DNA from: Hyphomicrobiales bacterium
GTDB taxonomy: Bacteria; Pseudomonadota; Alphaproteobacteria; Rhizobiales; Xanthobacteraceae
Length of the DNA stretch: 64,000 nt
Direction: 5' to 3'
Assembly: GCA_017305555.1 (NCBI GenBank)
Contig: JAFKKM010000014.1
Location: 1 to 64,000 of the forward strand
The position numbers were made by a program, and so were the translations under genes. The number at the start of each line of letters is the position of its first letter. The first letter of the stretch is position 1. The notes below the pieces were generated by a model, which made no database searches, was not told where the DNA came from, and worked only from the letters and a program-made list of their open reading frames with translations. Shown piece by piece: positions 52,795-61,160 of this stretch.

Positions 52795-53256
52795 ATGGAC
52801 ATGTCAGGACGCATCACGTTGAACGCGCCGAAGCAGCGCGTTTGGGAGGCGCTCAACGATCCGGATGTCCTCAAGGTCTGCATTCCGGGATGTGAAAGTC
52901 TGGAAAAGACACCCGATGATGGATTTGCGGCGGTCGCGGTTCTTAAGGTCGGACCGATCAAGGCCAAATTCCAGGGCAAGGTCCGCTTGCTCGATGTCGT
53001 GGCTCCGACGAGCTACACGATTGCCGGTGAAGGGCAGGGCGGAATCGCGGGGTTCGCTGCCGGCAGCGCCAAGGTGGCGCTCGAGGAAATCGATCCGCAG
53101 ACCACAGAGTTGTCCTATTATACCGAAGCTCGGGTTGGCGGAAAAATCGCACAGCTTGGGGCGCGTTTGATTGATTCCACGGCCAAGAAGCTCGCCGCGC
53201 AGTTCTTCGAGGAGTTTGGTGCGCAGGTTTCCAGTTCGATTACAGCCGTTGAGTGA
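52795..53256 (+). CDS. CoxG-like SRPBCC protein
   Basis: The 153 aa protein matches the carbon-monoxide-dehydrogenase subunit G family: MDMSGRITLNAPKQRVWEALNDPDVLKVCIPGCESLEK and GGIAGFAAGSAKVAL. In Oligotropha, CoxG helps attach the Mo enzyme to the membrane. Length is short because the C-terminal anchor of some CoxG proteins is absent. It belongs with CoxM, CoxS and CoxL of the same operon. Confidence 0.92.
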   Translation: MDMSGRITLNAPKQRVWEALNDPDVLKVCIPGCESLEKTPDDGFAAVAVLKVGPIKAKFQGKVRLLDVVAPTSYTIAGEGQGGIAGFAAGSAKVALEEIDPQTTELSYYTEARVGGKIAQLGARLIDSTAKKLAAQFFEEFGAQVSSSITAVE

Positions 53257-53278
53257 CGGCGCTCTACACAACAAGGCA

Positions 53279-54049
53279 ATGATCGTGGCTGATATCGAAT
53301 GCACGGTTGAGAACAATATTGCGACGGTGACGCTGAACCGTCCAGCCGTACGCAACGCCGTGACGCTGTCGATGTGGAAGGACGTCGCGCGCATTTTCGC
53401 CGAGTTGGGAGCGAAGCGCGACGTTCGCGCAATCATCTTCACCGGCGCCGGCGGTAACTTCAGCGTGGGGGCAGACGTCTCGGAGTTTTCCGCTGTGCGG
53501 TCGAATGCACAAGATAGCGCGGACTATGAAATCGCTGTCGACGCCTCGTCCGAGGCAATTGCCAGTGTGCCTCAACCTGTCATCGCTGCGATCAATGGAT
53601 ATTGCCTTGGCGGTGGATGCCACCTGTCGATGGCGTGCGACTTTCGTTTCGCAAGTTCGGCGGCTGAAATTGGAATCCCTTCCGCCAACTTGTCGATTGT
53701 CTATGGCGTCCAGAGCACCAAACGACTGTTGGGCTTGGTCGGGCTCACGGCGGCAAAACGTATCCTCTATACGGCCGAACGCCTTGGGGCCTCAGAGGCT
53801 CTGGGTATCGGCCTTGTCGATCGGGTGAATGATGACTCGGGAACTGAAGCGCGACGCTTCGCGGCGCGAATCGCCGAGAAGGCACCGCTTTCCATCGCGG
53901 GCGCGAAATATATCCTGAATCAAGCTTCGATGGGGGAAAGCGGGGCACTCGCCCAAACGATGATCGACCGCGCATCGGATAGTGAAGACTATCGCGAAGC
54001 GCGGCTGGCGTTTGCTGAAAAGCGGCGTCCCGCATTCAAGGGGCTTTGA
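53279..54049 (+). CDS. Enoyl-CoA hydratase/isomerase (crotonase) family
   Basis: The 256 aa protein has the oxyanion-hole segments ITGAGGNFSVGADVSEF-like (FTGAGGNFSVGADVSEF) and NGYCLGGGCHLSMACDFRFA. At the second catalytic place, where hydratases have Glu, the sequence is IGIPSANLSIVYG, with a Ser/Ala and no Glu, so it may be an isomerase, hydrolase or other crotonase. The ATG at 53279 is weakly preceded by AAGG; GTG 53285 is better spaced. It overlaps no gene and ends 2 bp before CoxM. Confidence 0.88.
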   Translation: MIVADIECTVENNIATVTLNRPAVRNAVTLSMWKDVARIFAELGAKRDVRAIIFTGAGGNFSVGADVSEFSAVRSNAQDSADYEIAVDASSEAIASVPQPVIAAINGYCLGGGCHLSMACDFRFASSAAEIGIPSANLSIVYGVQSTKRLLGLVGLTAAKRILYTAERLGASEALGIGLVDRVNDDSGTEARRFAARIAEKAPLSIAGAKYILNQASMGESGALAQTMIDRASDSEDYREARLAFAEKRRPAFKGL

Positions 54050-54051
54050 GC

Positions 54052-54927
54052 ATGAAGCCGCCGCCATTCGATTATTTTGCTGCGGACTGCATCGAGGCCG
54101 CAATCCAGGCGCTGGCCGATGCCGGCGGCGACGGCAAGATCATTGCCGGCGGCCAAAGCCTGATGCCGATGCTTAACTTTCGGCTGCTTCGGCCGTCGAT
54201 CCTGATTGATATCAATCGAATTCCGGATCTCGCCTATGTCCGCGACGATGGCGACGAAATCCGCATCGGCCCGCTGACGCGGCATCGCATTCTGGAAACA
54301 TCCGACCTCATCGCAAAGCAGTTTCCGGTCCTGCACGAGGCGATGGGTTACGTGGCCCATCTCGCCATCCGCAATCGCGGTACCATCGGCGGAAGCCTCT
54401 CGCATGCCGATCCCGCGGCGGAACTGCCGATGATGTCGCTGCTGCTCGATGCGCGTCTTGAGGTTCAGTCGAACGCGGGGCGTCGAACGATCGAGGCACG
54501 AGATTTCTTTCTCGGCGCGCTCACCACGGCGCTCGAGGATGGCGACATGCTTGTCGAGGTGCGTTTGCCGAAGTTGCGAGAAGAAACCGGTTGGGCGTTC
54601 GAGGAAGTTGCGCGGCGCTCCGGCGACTTCGCGTTGGCGTCCGTAGCGGTGATCATGGACAGCGATGGCGACTGGGTTTCTGACATCCGCATCGGCATGA
54701 TGGGCGTTGGTGAAACCCCAATGCGCGCAACGGAGGCTGAGAACATTTTGACAGGACAGCGCTACAGCGAGGCCGCGGTCGCTGCCACCGTCGATGCGAT
54801 CCGTGCAGCGGTCGAGCCGAATACCGACCTGCACGCATCGGCAGATTACCGTCGACATTTGGTCGGCATCCTGGCGCAACAAGCTCTTGCCAAGGCGTGG
54901 GATCGGTCCAGGAGAGCAAGCCGATGA
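54052..54927 (+). CDS. Molybdenum hydroxylase FAD-binding subunit (CoxM-like)
   Basis: The 291 aa subunit has AGGQSLMPMLNFR near residue 35 and RNRGTIGGSLSHADPAAELP near residue 110, the two FAD-binding loops of CoxM-type proteins. It has no cysteine insert, which argues against a 4-hydroxybenzoyl-CoA reductase beta subunit. It passes electrons from the Fe-S subunit to FAD. Its stop overlaps CoxS as ATGA. Confidence 0.93.
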   Translation: MKPPPFDYFAADCIEAAIQALADAGGDGKIIAGGQSLMPMLNFRLLRPSILIDINRIPDLAYVRDDGDEIRIGPLTRHRILETSDLIAKQFPVLHEAMGYVAHLAIRNRGTIGGSLSHADPAAELPMMSLLLDARLEVQSNAGRRTIEARDFFLGALTTALEDGDMLVEVRLPKLREETGWAFEEVARRSGDFALASVAVIMDSDGDWVSDIRIGMMGVGETPMRATEAENILTGQRYSEAAVAATVDAIRAAVEPNTDLHASADYRRHLVGILAQQALAKAWDRSRRASR

Positions 54928-55424
54928 GTGAGCCTGTGCTTATTCGGATCACTGTCAACGGCGTGGACTATGAGCGATCGGTCGAGCCTCGACTTCTGCT
55001 GTCCGATTTCCTACGCAACGATCTCGGTCTGACGGGGACGCATGTCGGATGTGAACATGGCGTCTGCGGCGCCTGCACCGTGCTGGTGAACGGTGACAGC
55101 GCGAGGTCCTGTCTGTTCCTGGCGATACAGCTCGATGGTGCGATCGTCGAGACTGCCGAGGGACTCGGTACAGCCCATGCGCTGCATCCGGTTCAGAAAG
55201 CCTTTCATGATTGCCACGCCTTGCAGTGCGGCTTCTGCACGCCCGGAATGCTGATGACGACGATCGACTTGTTGCGGAAATCGCCTTTGGCAAACGACGA
55301 AGATATCCGCGAGGGGCTGTCTGGAAATCTCTGCCGCTGCACCGGTTATCAGAACATCGTCCGCGCTGTGCGCCAGGCCGCCGACGAACTGAAAGTCGCT
55401 CAGACTGACGAGGCCGTATCATGA
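54924..55424 (+). CDS. Molybdenum hydroxylase [2Fe-2S] subunit (CoxS-like)
   Basis: The 166 aa protein has both [2Fe-2S] clusters: the plant-ferredoxin-like one (GCEHGVCGACTVLVNG with a later SC) and the helical one (QCGFCTPGM and CRCTGY). It carries electrons between the Mo cofactor and FAD. It starts at ATG 54924 in the CoxM end and overlaps the metallo-hydrolase gene by 4 nt. Confidence 0.95.
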   Translation: MSEPVLIRITVNGVDYERSVEPRLLLSDFLRNDLGLTGTHVGCEHGVCGACTVLVNGDSARSCLFLAIQLDGAIVETAEGLGTAHALHPVQKAFHDCHALQCGFCTPGMLMTTIDLLRKSPLANDEDIREGLSGNLCRCTGYQNIVRAVRQAADELKVAQTDEAVS

Positions 55425-56182
55425 AGATGCATGTTTTGGCCGGCGGCCGCTTGAAGATGCGCAAGCACATCTACTTTCCCGACGTCGATCGCAACGAGTC
55501 GATCGAATTGCCGGTGAACTGCGTTCTGCTGCGGCATCCGAAAGGTAACGTGTTGTTCGATACCGGCTGCCATCCGGATATCGTCACCAACGCTGAGGAA
55601 CGGTGGGGGGCGCTGGCGCGAGTGATGACGCCGCTGATGTCGCCTCAGGATAACGTCATCAGCAGCTTGCAGGCGGTAGGGCTTGCGCCGGACGATATCG
55701 ATATCGTGGTCTGCTCGCACCTGCATCCGGATCATTGCGGCTGCAACCAGTTCTTCAAGAAAGCGCGGATCTTGGTGCGCGCGGAGGAATTGGCGGTTGC
55801 ACGGAGCGCGGACGCTGTCGGTGCTGGATATCTCCCCGTCGAGTGGGACCATCCGCTCGACTATCAGGCAGTGACAAACGATCTCGACCTGTTCGACGAT
55901 GGGGCCATTCGTCTGATCCACCTGCCAGGTCATACGCAGGGAACGATGGGCGCGTTGGTGACCCTGAAGCACAGCGGGCGCTTTTTGCTGGCGGCGGATG
56001 CGGTCAGTATCCGGGCAAATCTGGATGGCGGCATCATTCCGAAAAACACCTGGAACAAGGACCTCTGCCGCGACAGCTTCGCGAAGGTTCGCGCTATCGA
56101 AGCCGACGGTGCCACCGTGATTTGCGGGCACGATGATGCGCAGTGGCAGTCGCTACGCAAGCTGGCAAACGGTTATGACTGA
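55421..56182 (+). CDS. Metallo-beta-lactamase-fold hydrolase, AHL-lactonase-like
   Basis: The 253 aa protein has the di-zinc motif SHLHPDHCG (H-x-H-x-D-H), GHTQGTMG, AADAVSI and a closing ICGHDD, and the start layout (VNCVLLRHPKGNVLFDTGCHPD) of AttM/AiiA-type lactonases. It would open a lactone or thioester. It is overlapped on both sides, by CoxS (4 nt) and CoxL (8 nt), so it is a true part of the Mo-enzyme operon. A substrate lactone in that pathway is likelier than quorum signal, but both remain open. Confidence 0.9.
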   Translation: MKMHVLAGGRLKMRKHIYFPDVDRNESIELPVNCVLLRHPKGNVLFDTGCHPDIVTNAEERWGALARVMTPLMSPQDNVISSLQAVGLAPDDIDIVVCSHLHPDHCGCNQFFKKARILVRAEELAVARSADAVGAGYLPVEWDHPLDYQAVTNDLDLFDDGAIRLIHLPGHTQGTMGALVTLKHSGRFLLAADAVSIRANLDGGIIPKNTWNKDLCRDSFAKVRAIEADGATVICGHDDAQWQSLRKLANGYD

Positions 56183-58604
56183 AGCATCGACAAAACAGGT
56201 TGCGGCGTCTCGGGAAGCTGAGGAACTCGCCACGCGCCCCAAGATCGTCGGGGCTAGCGTCAAGCGGACCGAGGATCCGCGTTTGCTCACCGGCAAGGGT
56301 GCGTATGTTGATGATCGCAAGGCCGCGGGCATGTTGCACGTCGCGTTCCGGCGCAGCGATCATTCTCATGCGCTGATCAAGTCCATTGATTGCAGTGCGG
56401 CGCGCAAGGCCGATGGTGTTGTCGCGGTGTTCACCGCCGAGGACATGTCGGAGGTCAACGCGGTCTTTGCGACCTCGCGGATGAAAAACTATTACGCGAC
56501 GCCGATCACTGGATTGGCGACAGATAAAGTACGTTACGTCGGCGAGCCCGTGGTCGGGGTGATTGCGCGGAGCCGCTATCTGGCCGAAGACGCGCTCGAA
56601 CTGCTCGATATCGCGTATGAGCCGCTGGCCGTGGTGATCGATCCTGAGGAGGCGGCCAAGCCGTCTTCCGCGCTTCTTCATGAAGAAGCTGGCACCAATG
56701 TCCTGTGCTCTCGGGAATTCAAAACCGGAGACGCCGAGGCCGCGATTGCAAACGCAGCCGTTCGCGTCTCGGGCCGCTTTCGCTTTCATCGCAAGACGCC
56801 GACCGCGATGGAAAATCGCACGTATCTTGCCGAATACGAACCGGGCCGGGACGAGCTGACGCTCTATACGTCGTCGCAAGTGCCAGGAATTATCCGCGAT
56901 GCATTATCGGATGCGCTCGATATGCCGGGCAGCCAGTTGCGTGTGATTGCCCCGGATGTCGGCGGCGGCTTCGGAGGCAAAGCTTCGCTTTATCCCGAGG
57001 AGATATTCGTCGCGTTCGCCGCGCGTCGTCTCGGCTGCGCGGTGAAATGGACCAGCGACCGGATGGAAGACCTTGCCGCTACCAGTCAGGGTTTCGATCA
57101 GATCGTTGATGCCGAACTGGCGCTGGATGCCGCAGGCAACGCCGTGGCGCTCAAGGCCGAGGTGATCGGCGATGTCGGTGCTTATTCGATCTATCCGTGG
57201 ACGGCCGTGATCGAGCCGGTTCAGGTGGTGAGTTTCCTGCCTGGTCCTTATAAGATCGCCAACTATCATGGACGTGTCCGTGGCGTTGCGACGTCCAAGC
57301 CGCCGACAGGACCGTATCGGGGTGTCGGGCGGCCGACGTCGACATTCGTGACTGAGCGCTTGATGGACATGGCCGCGCAACGGCTCGGCATGGATCCGGT
57401 CGCGTTGCGTTTACGGAATATGATTCAGCCGGATGAATTTCCTCACCGTATCGGGTCAGGAATCATCTGGGATCAATGTGCCTTCACCGAGTGCCTCAAT
57501 GCCGCCTGCGCGCAGGTCGATTATCCGAATCTGCGTGCAAGGCAGGCGGAAGCGCGGGCCGCCGGCCGTTGGTTCGGCATCGGTGTCGCCTGTTACGCGG
57601 AGTTGACCGGTATTGGGTCGCGCATCTCGGTGGCGCCCGGAATGCCGATCAACACAGGCACAGAAACCGCGAAGATCGCCATCGATTCGACCGGCGCCGT
57701 CACCGCCGCCTTCGGCGTCACGGCGATGGGGCAGGGTCTGGAGACGACGCTTGCACAGGTGGTCGCGGAACATCTCGGTGGCCGTGTCAAAGACATTCGC
57801 GTGATCCAGGGCGACAGCGCGGCCGTACCCAATGCCACCGGGAGCTATGCCAGTCGCAGCGCCGTGCTGGCGGGCGGCGCGGCAACGCTAGCGGCGAAGG
57901 AAGTCAAAGAGAAGATCATCCGGGCAGCGTCTCATCTGCTTGAAACCGCGCCGGAAGATCTCATTGTCGAGGACGGCAAGGTTTCGGTCGTGGGCACCGA
58001 TAGAGCCCTGACGTTCCGGCAACTGGCGCGGGCGGTCTATCTCGAGATGGGACGTATCCCGGCCGACAAGCGGGAAGAACTGACGTCAACGAAGACGTAT
58101 GATCCGGTGTTCGGCACCAGCGCCACCGCCGCGCATCTCGCGGTCGTCGAGATCAATCCGGATACTTACGAAATCAAGCTGGAGCGGTTTGTCGTTGCCG
58201 AGGATTGCGGCCGGCTAATCAACCCGATGATCGTCGATGGACAAGTACATGGCGGCGTCGCGCAGGGCATCGGTGCCGCGCTGTATGAGGAAGTCGTCTA
58301 CAACGACGAAGGCCAGAACGTCACCGCCAGCCTCGTGGATTACATCATTCCGACGGCAACCGAAGTGCCGCCGATCGACGTCGTGCATATCGAGGCGGAA
58401 TCGGTGACGACATTGAACGGATTCCGCGGCATGGGCGAGGGCGGCACAATCGGCGCGCCTGCCGCTGTCGCCAACGCCGTCGCCGATGCGGTGGCGCCGC
58501 TCGGCATCGATATTCTGGAACTTCCGATTTCCCCCGAGCGGCTCTTTCGACTGATCGAAAATAGCAAAAACCACAAGGATCCATCGCATGGACATGAAAC
58601 TTAA
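56175..58604 (+). CDS. Molybdenum hydroxylase large subunit (CoxL/xanthine dehydrogenase family, not CO-type)
   Basis: The 809 aa catalytic subunit binds molybdopterin cytosine dinucleotide (DVGGGFGGK near residue 260; GMGQGLETT; RGMGEGGTIGAPAAVANAV with the catalytic Glu near the end). The loop that in CO dehydrogenase is A-Y-R-C-S-F-R reads PYRGVGRPTS here (near residue 380), with no Cys, so it is not a CO oxidiser. It would hydroxylate a ring carbon or aldehyde with water. The start is ATG 56175 in the hydrolase end. It overlaps the SDR gene by 17 bp. Confidence 0.92.
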   Translation: MTEASTKQVAASREAEELATRPKIVGASVKRTEDPRLLTGKGAYVDDRKAAGMLHVAFRRSDHSHALIKSIDCSAARKADGVVAVFTAEDMSEVNAVFATSRMKNYYATPITGLATDKVRYVGEPVVGVIARSRYLAEDALELLDIAYEPLAVVIDPEEAAKPSSALLHEEAGTNVLCSREFKTGDAEAAIANAAVRVSGRFRFHRKTPTAMENRTYLAEYEPGRDELTLYTSSQVPGIIRDALSDALDMPGSQLRVIAPDVGGGFGGKASLYPEEIFVAFAARRLGCAVKWTSDRMEDLAATSQGFDQIVDAELALDAAGNAVALKAEVIGDVGAYSIYPWTAVIEPVQVVSFLPGPYKIANYHGRVRGVATSKPPTGPYRGVGRPTSTFVTERLMDMAAQRLGMDPVALRLRNMIQPDEFPHRIGSGIIWDQCAFTECLNAACAQVDYPNLRARQAEARAAGRWFGIGVACYAELTGIGSRISVAPGMPINTGTETAKIAIDSTGAVTAAFGVTAMGQGLETTLAQVVAEHLGGRVKDIRVIQGDSAAVPNATGSYASRSAVLAGGAATLAAKEVKEKIIRAASHLLETAPEDLIVEDGKVSVVGTDRALTFRQLARAVYLEMGRIPADKREELTSTKTYDPVFGTSATAAHLAVVEINPDTYEIKLERFVVAEDCGRLINPMIVDGQVHGGVAQGIGAALYEEVVYNDEGQNVTASLVDYIIPTATEVPPIDVVHIEAESVTTLNGFRGMGEGGTIGAPAAVANAVADAVAPLGIDILELPISPERLFRLIENSKNHKDPSHGHET

Positions 58605-59340
58605 AGGCAAGGTCGCACTGGTCACGGGTGCCGCGAGGGATGTCGGGCGGGAAATCGCGCTCAGTCTTGCGGCGGAAGGTGCGGCAGTTGCCGTGAACTA
58701 TCGCGGCTCGAAGGATCAAGCTGAAGCGGTGGTCGCGGAAATCGAACGGAATGGAGGCAAGGCGATCGCCTATCACGCCGATGTTTCAGATTTTGCCGCC
58801 GTTCAGAGCATGGTCAACAAAATCGTCGCCGATTTCGGGCACCTGAATATCGTCGTCAATAACGCAGGCGTCGCGCTGCGCAACCGCTTCGTCGAAACCA
58901 CGCCGGACGAATGGCAAAAGCAGATCAACATTTGTCTTTACGGGGCCATTCACGTTTCGAAGGCAGCGGCCCCACATCTTGAAAAGGCGGGGGATGGCCG
59001 GATCATTGCTCTGATCGGAGACTCGTCGCGTGTCGGCGAATCCGGTCTCGCCATTGTTGCCGCCGCGCGCGCCGGCGTCATTGGATTGATGAAGTCGCTT
59101 GCGCGTGAGTTCGGCCGCTTCGGCACCACCGCGAACACCATCTCTCTCGGCTTGATCGAGACCGCGCATGATCGTGCGTGGGTCGATGCCAATCGCGATA
59201 AGCTGACCAAGTTCTATCCGCTTCGTCGCCTCGGATTGCCGCAGGATATCGCGCCGATGGTGACGCTGCTGGCATCGCCTCACGGTGGTTGGATCACCGG
59301 GCAGGTGATCAGCATCAGCGGTGGATTCAGTATGGTCTAA
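58588..59340 (+). CDS. Short-chain dehydrogenase-like protein with altered active site
   Basis: The 250 aa protein has the classical SDR layout with NNAG (91-94) and Ser146/147, but the catalytic Y-x-x-x-K is V157-A-A-A-R161 (AIVAAARAGVIGL). The nucleotide loop TGAARDVG has Asp where Gly is usual. It may bind a cofactor without acting as an oxidoreductase, or use another chemistry. ATG 58594 is an alternative start. Codon use is like that of its neighbours, so it looks maintained and not decayed. Confidence 0.9.
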   Translation: MDMKLKGKVALVTGAARDVGREIALSLAAEGAAVAVNYRGSKDQAEAVVAEIERNGGKAIAYHADVSDFAAVQSMVNKIVADFGHLNIVVNNAGVALRNRFVETTPDEWQKQINICLYGAIHVSKAAAPHLEKAGDGRIIALIGDSSRVGESGLAIVAAARAGVIGLMKSLAREFGRFGTTANTISLGLIETAHDRAWVDANRDKLTKFYPLRRLGLPQDIAPMVTLLASPHGGWITGQVISISGGFSMV

Positions 59341-59371
59341 CGGGGCTACTTTCGAAGTAAGGGACGTAGAT

Positions 59372-60919
59372 ATGCTACGGACGGATTTGATTGCGTCGGT
59401 TGCGACGCTGATTCAACGCCACGCTGATGAGCGCGGCAACAAAGTTGCATTCGCGGATGCCACCCGTCAGGTCACCTACGGCGAATTGGCGGAGCGAACC
59501 GCGAATCTGGCAGGGCATCTGGCCGATCTAAGTGTGGTTGCCGGCGATACCGTCGCGATCTTCCTTCCGAATAGCGTGGACTGGATCGAGTCCAGTTTTG
59601 CGATTACCCGCGCGGGGGCGATCGGCGTGCCGATCAGTTACGATGCCACGGAGAGCGAAATCGCGTATCGGCTTCAGGATGCATCCTGCAAGGTTGTCAT
59701 CACCACGGATGAACGTGCTGCGATGATCGATGCGATCAAGGCCCAGTGTCCGACGGTTACGATCGCGGTTCTGGTTGAGCGTGGGGGAGGCCGTGGCAAC
59801 GGCCTGCGTTACGAAAACCTCGCAACGACGATTTCAAAGTCGAAACCGCGCGACCCGTCTTCGATTCACGATGCGGCGTATATCATCTATACCTCGGGCA
59901 CCACCGGGCGGGCGAAAGGCGTGCTGCTTTCGGTTCACAGTATGCTGTGGGTGACGGCGTCCTGTTGGGCTCCGATCGCTCAGCTTTCCGAGCATGACAA
60001 GGTGCTTTCGCCGCTGCCGCTGTTTCATTCGTATGCGCTGAACCTGTCGGTGCTCAGTATTCTCGCGGCCGGCGCTAGCGAGTACATCATGGAGAAGTTC
60101 TCCACCAGCGAGGCGCTCCGGTTGCTTGGCGACGGTGAGTTCACTCTGTTTCCGGGTGTGCCGACGATGTTTCATTATCTGCTGGAGGCAGCGAAAGGAA
60201 ATCCTCAGACGGCTCTCGGTGGACTTCGACTGGCCATCTCGGCGGGCGCGATCATGCCGGCGACGCTCAATCGGGAGTTTGAAGCGCGTTTTGGCGCCAT
60301 GCTTCTCGACGGATATGGCATCACCGAAACCGCGACGATGGTAACGATGAACTGGCCGTCCGGTGGACGGGTGTTGGGATCGTGCGGCTTGCCGATTCCC
60401 GGCCTTGCCGTTCGCATTGTCGACGCGGCGTCAGGGAAAGACGTGGCGGCGGGTAGCGAAGGTGAACTGATCGTTCGTGGCCCGAATGTGATGATCGGCT
60501 ATCACAACAAACCGCAGGAGACCGCGGCCGCGCTTCGCGATGGCTGGTATCATACCGGCGACCTCGCCAAGAGCGATGAGAACGGCTTTCTGACGATCAC
60601 GGGCCGATTGAAGGAACTGATCATTCGTGGCGGGCAAAATATCGCACCGGCAGAGATCGAGGAAGTCGTGAGTGTTATCGACGGCGTCGTCGATAATGCC
60701 GTCGTTGGCTTGCCGCACGAACTTCTTGGTGAAGTCCCTGCGCTGTTCGTGGTCAAGCGAGGTGATGGCAATCTTGAAGCCGAGAAAATTCTCAACCACT
60801 GCAGGGAGCGGTTGTCGTCCTACAAGGTGCCGTTCTCGGTGCATTTCGTCGACCAGATTCCGCGCACCGGTTCCGGAAAGATCATTCGTTTCAAATTGCG
60901 CGATATGCTGACCAAATAG
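59372..60919 (+). CDS. AMP-forming acyl/aryl-CoA ligase
   Basis: The 515 aa ligase has YTSGTTGRAKG near residue 173, DGYGITETA, GDLAKSDENGFLTITGRLKELI and a catalytic Lys in TGSGKIIRFKLR near the end. It is of the long-chain/aryl type and would activate the acid that the Mo hydroxylase and crotonase process. ATG 59372 has AAGGGA upstream; the frame is open to 59321 within the SDR gene end. Confidence 0.92.
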   Translation: MLRTDLIASVATLIQRHADERGNKVAFADATRQVTYGELAERTANLAGHLADLSVVAGDTVAIFLPNSVDWIESSFAITRAGAIGVPISYDATESEIAYRLQDASCKVVITTDERAAMIDAIKAQCPTVTIAVLVERGGGRGNGLRYENLATTISKSKPRDPSSIHDAAYIIYTSGTTGRAKGVLLSVHSMLWVTASCWAPIAQLSEHDKVLSPLPLFHSYALNLSVLSILAAGASEYIMEKFSTSEALRLLGDGEFTLFPGVPTMFHYLLEAAKGNPQTALGGLRLAISAGAIMPATLNREFEARFGAMLLDGYGITETATMVTMNWPSGGRVLGSCGLPIPGLAVRIVDAASGKDVAAGSEGELIVRGPNVMIGYHNKPQETAAALRDGWYHTGDLAKSDENGFLTITGRLKELIIRGGQNIAPAEIEEVVSVIDGVVDNAVVGLPHELLGEVPALFVVKRGDGNLEAEKILNHCRERLSSYKVPFSVHFVDQIPRTGSGKIIRFKLRDMLTK

Positions 60920-60938
60920 CGAAGCGTTCGCTTCCAAC

Positions 60939-60958
60939 CGATGGCGGTCGAGCCATCG
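60939..60958 (+). terminator. Hairpin after the acyl-CoA ligase gene
   Basis: CGATGGC and GCCATCG form a 7 bp perfect stem with a 6 nt loop, 19 bp after the stop; a smaller GAAG/CTTC stem stands just before it. No T-run follows. It may end the Mo-enzyme operon ahead of the 241 bp gap. Confidence 0.35.
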
Positions 60959-61160
60959 CCCACCCCGAGGCGATTCAGAATACCGGATCAAATTATAGAC
61001 ACACGTCAATTCCGTACTGCGCGATATGCCGCTGCGACGAATATGGTGGCAGCGTCTCGCGGCCGTGCTATCTCCTTGGCGACGCCTTGCTGGTTCTGCC
61101 TCGCATTTTCGAGCGGGAGAGAGCAACGGTTTGTTATCGGCCTGATGAAGGGATGAAAGC

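Noticed and set aside
54052-58604. Carbon monoxide dehydrogenase operon
   Set aside because: The large subunit has PYRGVGRP in place of the A-Y-R-C-S-F-R loop, so the Cu-binding Cys of CO oxidisers is absent.
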